A DNA stretch of 64,000 nucleotides, taken from Synechococcus sp. SynAce01. GTDB taxonomy: Bacteria > Cyanobacteriota > Cyanobacteriia > PCC-6307 > Cyanobiaceae. The stretch covers positions 1,178,001 through 1,242,000 of the forward strand of contig NZ_CP018091.1 in the NCBI RefSeq assembly GCF_001885215.1, written 5' to 3'. Every line of letters begins with the position of its first letter. Position 1 is the first letter of the stretch. Below the pieces are notes generated by a model, which was not told the DNA's origin, did not search any database, and was given only the letters and a program-made list of their open reading frames with translations. The position numbers and the translations under genes are program-made. Of this stretch, positions 63,584-64,000 are shown one piece after another.

Positions 63584-63671
63584 AGCTAACGCTCAAGATC
63601 AGCGGCGGGAAGTTGATCATTGCTCAGATTAAGAGTTGAATACGCCCGCCCGCTGAATCTTGATGTTAGAT
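63584..63671 (-). repeat. attC-like recombination site 6 (minus orientation)
   Basis: Read on the minus strand: R'' ATCTAAC (63671-63665), arm TCAAGAT-T-CAGCGG-G-CGGG (63663-63645) pairing exactly with CCCGCCGCTGATCTTGA (63609-63593), and R' GTTAGCT (63590-63584). The two bulged bases lie on the R'' side, giving minus orientation, the same as the genes. It follows the 5'-nucleotidase stop by about 33 bases. Confidence 0.85.
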
Positions 63672-63704
63672 ATCTCTGGAATCGCTTGCGGGAGCAGCCT
63701 CAAG

Positions 63705-64000
63705 CTAGCCCAACAGACTAGATTCATTGTCGCCGATTGTCAGTCCGACTTCCTCTATGCTAACAGTAGAAGCGACTGGCGCATTAACGGGTATTTCAAG
63801 ATTCCGATTAGCGATTCCGAATGGAATGTGAACCATAGGAATGTCACTGGCCGGCGACTCGAGATGACTGATCTGGTCATCAAAGAACATGTGTGGGCGC
63901 AAGATTGTGAGAATACGGTGCTTCTCCATGCCACCCAAAAAGAATGCCTCATCCACTGAAACCCCCCAAGCTTTGAGGGTCGTTACAACGCGTTCGTGAG
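63705..64000 (-). CDS. 5'-nucleotidase family protein (3' end, cut by window edge)
   Basis: The last 97 residues of a minus-strand protein running in from the right edge. HERVVTTLKAWGVSVDEAFF and GGMEKHRILTIL, then RPHMFFDDQISHLESPA, match the C-terminal part of the cytosolic 5'-nucleotidase family (PF06189 type), which dephosphorylates nucleoside monophosphates. The start and catalytic N-terminal part lie outside. It is followed directly by attC-like site 6, so it may itself be a cassette gene. Confidence 0.75.
   Translation of the reverse strand, partial: HERVVTTLKAWGVSVDEAFFLGGMEKHRILTILRPHMFFDDQISHLESPASDIPMVHIPFGIANRNLEIPVNAPVASTVSIEEVGLTIGDNESSLLG

Overview
The window is high-GC chromosomal DNA from a picocyanobacterium of the Cyanobium/Synechococcus (alpha-cyanobacterial) type. 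This rests on gene content: a GrrP-GrrA-GrrM peptide-modification locus, a DUF3747 exported protein, a pilMNOQ-like cluster with an AMIN-type secretin, and several small cyanobacterial hypothetical proteins. No rRNA or tRNA gene was seen. The species is inferred, not proven.

Layout. 1-10.6 kb is core: alaS (cut by the left edge), a SNF2 helicase, a lytic transglycosylase, argJ, two small hypotheticals and a UbiB-family kinase. 10.6-19.2 kb is an accessory island of visibly lower GC. It holds two nested, decayed DDE insertion sequences (the younger with an 8-bp target duplication), then a run of integron-type gene cassettes. Three cassettes each carry a toxin-antitoxin pair (hicAB, relE/higA-like, RHH/relE) and a fourth contains a broken IS91-like element with a tyrosine recombinase. 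19.2-21.3 kb is an outer-membrane beta-barrel gene split by an intact IS1595-family element. 21.3-30 kb returns to core: enolase, gloA, clpB and the secE-nusG-rplK-rplA-rplJ-rplL cluster with structured leaders. 30-61.2 kb is core: rnhA, pyrD, pilM/N/O and secretin, a cobD-like aminotransferase, murG, pgk, uspA, rbgA, rluD, a ClC channel, a fused peptide ABC ATPase, rsh, selO, mnmE, nadC, the GRRM locus and argS. 61.2-64 kb is a second accessory stretch: exported 5-hydroxyisourate hydrolase, a GNAT protein, and minus-strand cassettes with a hicBA pair and the end of a 5'-nucleotidase gene.

The main discovery is the two arrays of attC-like sites. In the left array each site is an imperfect palindrome with bulged bases on the 5' arm, and the box that closes each cassette (R'') is the reverse complement of the box that opens it (R') in all four cassettes. 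That is the expected signature of integron cassettes. No integrase gene is visible in the window, so these look like clusters of attC sites lacking an integrase (CALIN) loaded with toxin-antitoxin modules. The second item of interest is the GRRM locus, whose precursor ends in a run of W/F-R-N triplets next to its radical SAM enzyme.
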